A stretch of 10,653 nt of DNA from Isohypsibius dastychi (Eukaryota; Tardigrada; Eutardigrada; Parachela; Isohypsibiidae), in contig JAQIWT010001479.1 of the NCBI GenBank assembly GCA_034696485.1, positions 1 through 10,653 on the forward strand, given 5' to 3'. Within the stretch, counting starts at the first letter, position 1. Each line of letters begins with the position of its first letter. The notes beneath the pieces are model-generated. The model worked only from the letters and a program-made list of their open reading frames with translations, was not told the origin of the DNA and searched no databases. This document shows, piece after piece, positions 8,301-10,653 of this stretch. Position numbers and translations under genes: made by a program.

Positions 8301-8854
8301 ATGAGAAGGCTAGACTAGTTCACCAGAACTTAAAACCTGGAAATGTATTGGTGAGTTCTCTGACACACTTGCCGTGTAGCTTCGGTCTTTAGTCGCCTTT
8401 TGACTGATTTTTCATTGAATAGCTGGAGCTTTCCAGTGGGAACGCTCTCATCACTTCTACAAGAATGAGCGCTCGAGAGGAAATAGCCGGGCATGACCAA
8501 TCGCTGCGACAGACTGCACAGCCACATGGAGATTGGCTCTACATGGCACCGGAACTGTTCCGCTGCATCGATGGTCGCTATCCGAAGACGAACTTCCAGT
8601 CCGATGTTTGGTCATTCGGCGCTGTGCTCGTAGAGCTCTTAACCGGTAAACGAGTTTATGGAGCTCCGTTTGAAAGCTCAGCGCAGATGATAGGGGCCAA
8701 GCTGAACCAGCAACTACCACAATCGGCTGCAAACGTGCCGATTACTCACAAAGACATTGTGCATGGTGCCCTTTCTCCTGAACCCACCCGCAGATCAACT
8801 GCGCCAGCTATGCTGGAGGCCCTGAGAAAAATAAGCAATGGTAAACCCAACTAG
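5336..8854 (+). CDS. Gene B: ankyrin / six Mind bomb-type repeats / pseudokinase protein, complete, nine exons
   Basis: Proposed exons: 5336-6209, 6281-6526, 6583-7077, 7137-7385, 7451-7735, 7791-7989, 8052-8175, 8237-8350 and 8423-8854 (TAG). They sum to 3018 bp, an unbroken frame of 1005 residues, which supports the model. The first ATG is used because an in-frame TGA lies 15 bases upstream (5321-5323). All introns are GT..AG and 55 to 72 bp. The domain order is ankyrin repeats (about residues 15-190), Mind bomb-type repeats (about 219-710) and a kinase fold (about 725-1000). There is no signal peptide and no membrane segment, so a cytosolic or nuclear protein is expected. It is paralogous to gene A over its whole C-terminal two thirds. 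The kinase fold lacks two catalytic aspartates, suggesting a scaffold or allosteric role (inference). Plant KEG joins the same domain types, with a RING finger and in another order; no RING is seen here. Confidence 0.85.
5381..5905 (+). other. Ankyrin repeat region of gene B
   Basis: Residues of about 15-190 hold at least four helix-turn-helix units. The clearest cores are TPLRYAIQFGDIDVIRSVL (51-69), TALMLAVYIGD (83-93) with ELIDCL (101-106), and SALSYACHYNQIEIASLLL (123-141). A first, weaker unit is IFSAIKNRNSRKLAAIL (20-36) with DIDINARY as its following loop. The pattern T/S-A/P-L-x-x-A followed by a second hydrophobic helix is typical. A capping helical tail (HDLLLNCKMARKKGHELCVEAI) follows. 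The last unit and tail are the part conserved in gene A (LTYACHTGNKDAARILV). Ankyrin repeats act as protein-binding surfaces; the partner cannot be told from sequence. Confidence 0.8.
5990..7714 (+). other. Six Mind bomb/HERC2-type SH3-like repeats of gene B
   Basis: Repeats begin at about 5990, 6325, 6615, 6861, 7181 and 7483. Shared marks are a GD/GS-V start, a helix with LQ then a Gly/Trp pair, a G.(V/I)G turn and a closing NP or DP: KLQMGHGGW with LNPKAV in repeat 1, LDPSSI in 2, RLQTAEYHGW with LNPAAL in 3, GAVVRV in 4 with no NP, LNPKCV in 5, and QLQTEQFGSW with LNPDAV in 6. Repeat 2 is the most divergent in its helix. Repeats 2, 5 and 6 each sit on one exon and repeats 3 and 4 share one; all these exons are bounded by phase 1 introns. 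In Mind bomb such repeats bind the tail of Notch ligands; here the ligand is unknown. Confidence 0.75.
7791..8854 (+). other. Pseudokinase domain of gene B
   Basis: Kinase subdomains appear in order: LGGPCGIVY (residues 740-748), a glycine loop that looks one residue short; CTVKVF with the ATP-anchoring lysine K760; HIVPLLG; the hinge MYVLDFVEGDNLHSLLF; HQNLKPGNV (853-861), where the catalytic Asp is Asn but the Lys and second Asn remain; STR (874-876) in place of DFG; MAPEL (903-907); SDVWSFGAVLVELL from residue 922; and RRS near the end. The HQN codon is AAC at 8327-8329 and STR is encoded at 8456-8464. Loss of both the proton acceptor and the metal-binding Asp predicts little or no phosphotransfer. 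The fold is otherwise well kept and the frame is open, so the domain is probably maintained for binding or allostery (inference). Confidence 0.8.
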
Positions 8855-8904
8855 GGTGGAGCCTTCGTTTCCTGATTGCTGTGAGCTGGCGCCAGGGTTC
8901 CCAC

Positions 8905-8996
8905 GGACTGGATTGAGAACTTTTAATCCGCTGGACTGTCATTTTTTAGTCCATGGACTGGCTGTTTTAGTCCGCGGACTAGCGTTTTTAATCCGC
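8905..8996. repeat. Four degenerate tandem units with perfect 12-bp palindromes
   Basis: Units at 8905-8932, 8933-8954, 8955-8975 and 8976-8996 (28, 22, 21 and 21 bp) share the form GGACT, a short variable part, then TTTTA(A/G)TCC plus two bases. Where units meet they form AGTCCATGGACT (8948-8959) and AGTCCGCGGACT (8969-8980), both perfect palindromes. The array begins 50 bases after the stop of gene B. It may be part of the 3' untranslated region, a minisatellite, or a hairpin or protein-binding site; nothing here decides between them. Confidence 0.7.
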
Positions 8997-9625
8997 ACTT
9001 TGCAGTGGCGCGCTTGGTACCGCGTGGGTGGCCCCTAATGCTTTGTCAATCGAGGGGCAAGAACCAGGGGGCAGCCTTGCTCCCTTTTCTCGGGCAAAAC
9101 ATGCCAACGCCGCCGAACCAAACGGCAATTTATCATTTGTTTACGTTTATTTCTGAAATTCCGTGTAGATTTATTCCTATTGTCTTTTCCCAGCCTAATT
9201 TCAGCATTTTGAATTCCATTGATAGAACGATGAATTTTGGAGTGTGTAAGTGGACACTGCTGCATTTGGAGGATAGTAGTTGATACATAGGCGTATAAAC
9301 CATGGCCCCCTACTGTATACCATCCCCCCTCAGTACGCCATAGAAACAGAGACTCCCCCTATATAAAGTAACAAGGGGCATAACATTCCCCCCTACAAGC
9401 AAGCGGGTGCCATGAAAAAACTCGCTGGGCGTCCAAAACTTGATGAATGAGTGTGTCTTTGCGTTGTTGAGATTCTCAAACACCATTTTTCGAGGAAGAA
9501 AACAACCATTCACCTTTTCTGGTTGAGGTACATAGGGGTGAAGATTGCCATTCTGAGGTACTAAGGGCCGCCTGATTGAGTTAACAACACTATGAGAGCT
9601 GGAGTGAGAAAGGCACGAGCAGCTC
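8997..9625. other. Non-coding DNA between the palindromic array and the ATPase-like ORF
   Basis: No gene is supported. The stretch changes character along its length: GC-rich to about 9120, AT-rich to about 9300, then runs of C (CCCCCT motifs at 9307-9391) with a TATATAAAG at 9359-9367. That sequence could be a promoter element for the following ORF, but the distance to its ATG is over 250 bases. No poly(A) signal for gene B was found here. The N-terminal half expected for the downstream ATPase-like protein is not readable in any frame. Confidence 0.4.
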
Positions 9626-10342
9626 ATGTGCCGGTCAGGAAGCATGAGACGAAAGAAAAAGCGGTTAGACAGGAATGAAGAAACTCTCTCGATCATACCA
9701 AAACTCAAACTCCGCCCATTTCCGGGAATTCCGGAAAACATAGCGGATGAAAATTTCGACCCAAGAGATTCCTTGGTAATTATCGATGATATGATGGACG
9801 GAATGAAACAATGCATTCTTTCCTTGTTTGTCAAAGCATCGCACCATCTAAAACGGAGTTGCATACTTGTTCTGCAGAACTTGTTCCACCGCCACCCGGT
9901 AATGCGAACAATCTCGTTGAACAGTCACTACATTGTGCTTTTCAAGCAGCCGCGAGATATAAGTCAAATAAGTTTTCTTGGGCGGCAGATGTATCCCGGG
10001 GAGTCAAAACATTTTCGGAGTGCATACAAGAAGGCCACGGAGGCACCTTACGGCTATCTTTTCATCGACCTGAAAAGCGTAACTCCAGATTCTTTGCGGC
10101 TGCGAACGGGTATTCTTGGGGAACTGGAAGGAGGTTTGGAGAAAATCGTCAAGGCTGGAACAATGGAAACATTTGTTCTGGTTCCCTTGAAACAGTTCAA
10201 TGCATCTAAAGAAAATATGGCAGCAAATAAAGAGGATATCATACCAGATGACGGAACTAGCATGAACAGTCCGACTGAGGAGATGAGGGAATCATTCTCA
10301 CCTGAACCCTATGTGTATTACTCGGAAACTACATATGGTTGA
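9626..10342 (+). CDS. FtsK/HerA (A32-like) packaging ATPase-like protein, lacking its P-loop part
   Basis: The 238-residue ORF opens with a basic stretch (MRRKKKRLDR) not typical of the family. Recognisable sequence starts near LRPFPGIPE. The key motif is DSLVIIDDMMD (residues about 49-59), a hydrophobic strand ending in two aspartates as in a Walker B. Downstream come SHHLKRSCILVLQNLFH, NSHYIVLFKQPRD, FLGRQMYPG and PYGYLFIDLKS, a series I associate with the C-terminal half of A32-like/FtsK-HerA ATPases in Maverick/Polinton elements, adintoviruses and related integrated DNA elements. A Walker A P-loop, which should lie before this part, is absent from the ORF. The C-terminal 60 residues are polar and acidic with no motif. 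It may be a truncated remnant or the last exon of a spliced gene. The family assignment is from memory and moderate; loss of the P-loop is seen directly. Confidence 0.5.
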   Translation: MCRSGSMRRKKKRLDRNEETLSIIPKLKLRPFPGIPENIADENFDPRDSLVIIDDMMDGMKQCILSLFVKASHHLKRSCILVLQNLFHRHPVMRTISLNSHYIVLFKQPRDISQISFLGRQMYPGESKHFRSAYKKATEAPYGYLFIDLKSVTPDSLRLRTGILGELEGGLEKIVKAGTMETFVLVPLKQFNASKENMAANKEDIIPDDGTSMNSPTEEMRESFSPEPYVYYSETTYG

Positions 10343-10653
10343 ATGTTGTTTATCTGTCTGACACTCCAACCAAAGGAGTCACTCATCAATCGACGCCCCC
10401 CGCCTGACATGTGTTTGTCAAAGTTTCAATAACATGTTTTGTCTTAAATCAATCCCCATCATTTGAACTTGTGTTGAAGTCAAAATAAACCATGACAAGT
10501 GATGTGATCATGCTCTGTGTGTCTTGTCAACAAGAAATGTAGGTCAAGTGAACTTACTGTTGTGATATGAGATATAAACGTTCTAAATATACATATCAAC
10601 CACGTACCTTACAAGTGTCGTACTTTACCGGTCGATGGTCTTGCCAGACCGAT
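10343..10653. other. 3' flank of the ATPase-like ORF
   Basis: AT-rich, no gene seen. It contains an AATAAA signal at 10484-10489, and the window ends without another coding region. Confidence 0.5.
10484..10489 (+). promoter_or_regulatory. AATAAA polyadenylation signal after the ATPase-like ORF
   Basis: A canonical hexamer 142 bases past the TGA stop at 10342, in an AT-rich flank with T/G-rich sequence further on. It would fit 3' end formation of a transcript over the ATPase-like ORF, suggesting that this piece may be transcribed. Confidence 0.4.

Noticed and set aside
9090-9101. Codons reading SGKT, a possible Walker A for the ATPase-like protein
   Set aside because: The residues before it do not form a P-loop strand, the frame stops well before the ATPase-like ORF, and the distance is over 500 bases. 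A chance match is more likely.
9310-9864. A 184-codon open frame on the minus strand
   Set aside because: Its first third is antisense to the ATPase-like ORF and the rest crosses C-rich low-complexity DNA. No motif or domain is recognisable and there is no supporting context.

Overview
The window looks like nuclear DNA of a eukaryote, probably an invertebrate animal. The genes are split by short (52 to 98 bp) GT-AG introns. Their products combine ankyrin repeats, Mind bomb/HERC2-type SH3-like repeats and a protein kinase fold. Retroelement-like and virus-like ORFs lie between and beside them. I cannot name the species. All readable genes are on the + strand.

The core is a head-to-tail pair of paralogous genes of one architecture: ankyrin repeats, then Mind bomb-type repeats, then a C-terminal kinase-like domain. 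Gene A (about 193-2595) is cut at its 5' side by a GTCCCC-rich repeat block at 1-195. It keeps the last ankyrin unit, three Mind bomb-type repeats and a kinase with catalytic HQD and DFG, but it has lost the exon part that would encode the glycine-rich loop and its reading frame is broken there. Gene B (5336-8854) is complete: nine exons sum to 3018 bp, an uninterrupted frame of 1005 codons plus stop. It has ankyrin repeats, six Mind bomb-type repeats and a kinase fold in which HRD has become HQN and DFG has become STR, so it is a predicted pseudokinase. All splice sites were inferred from intron phase and from A-to-B alignment by eye.

Between the two genes, 2596-5335 holds a retroelement gag-like ORF (3388-4257) with a poly(A) signal just after it, flanked by sequence with no recognisable gene. 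Downstream of gene B, 8905-8996 is a short degenerate tandem array containing two perfect 12-bp palindromes. Further right, 9626-10342 encodes a protein resembling the C-terminal part of an FtsK/HerA (A32-like) packaging ATPase, as carried by Maverick/Polinton-type elements and related DNA viruses. It has a Walker B-like segment but no P-loop in the window. An AATAAA signal follows at 10484.

If both genes are expressed, the ankyrin and Mind bomb-type repeats would be protein-binding parts and the kinase-like domain a catalytic (A) or signalling/scaffold (B) output. This is inference from domain families, not shown by the sequence.
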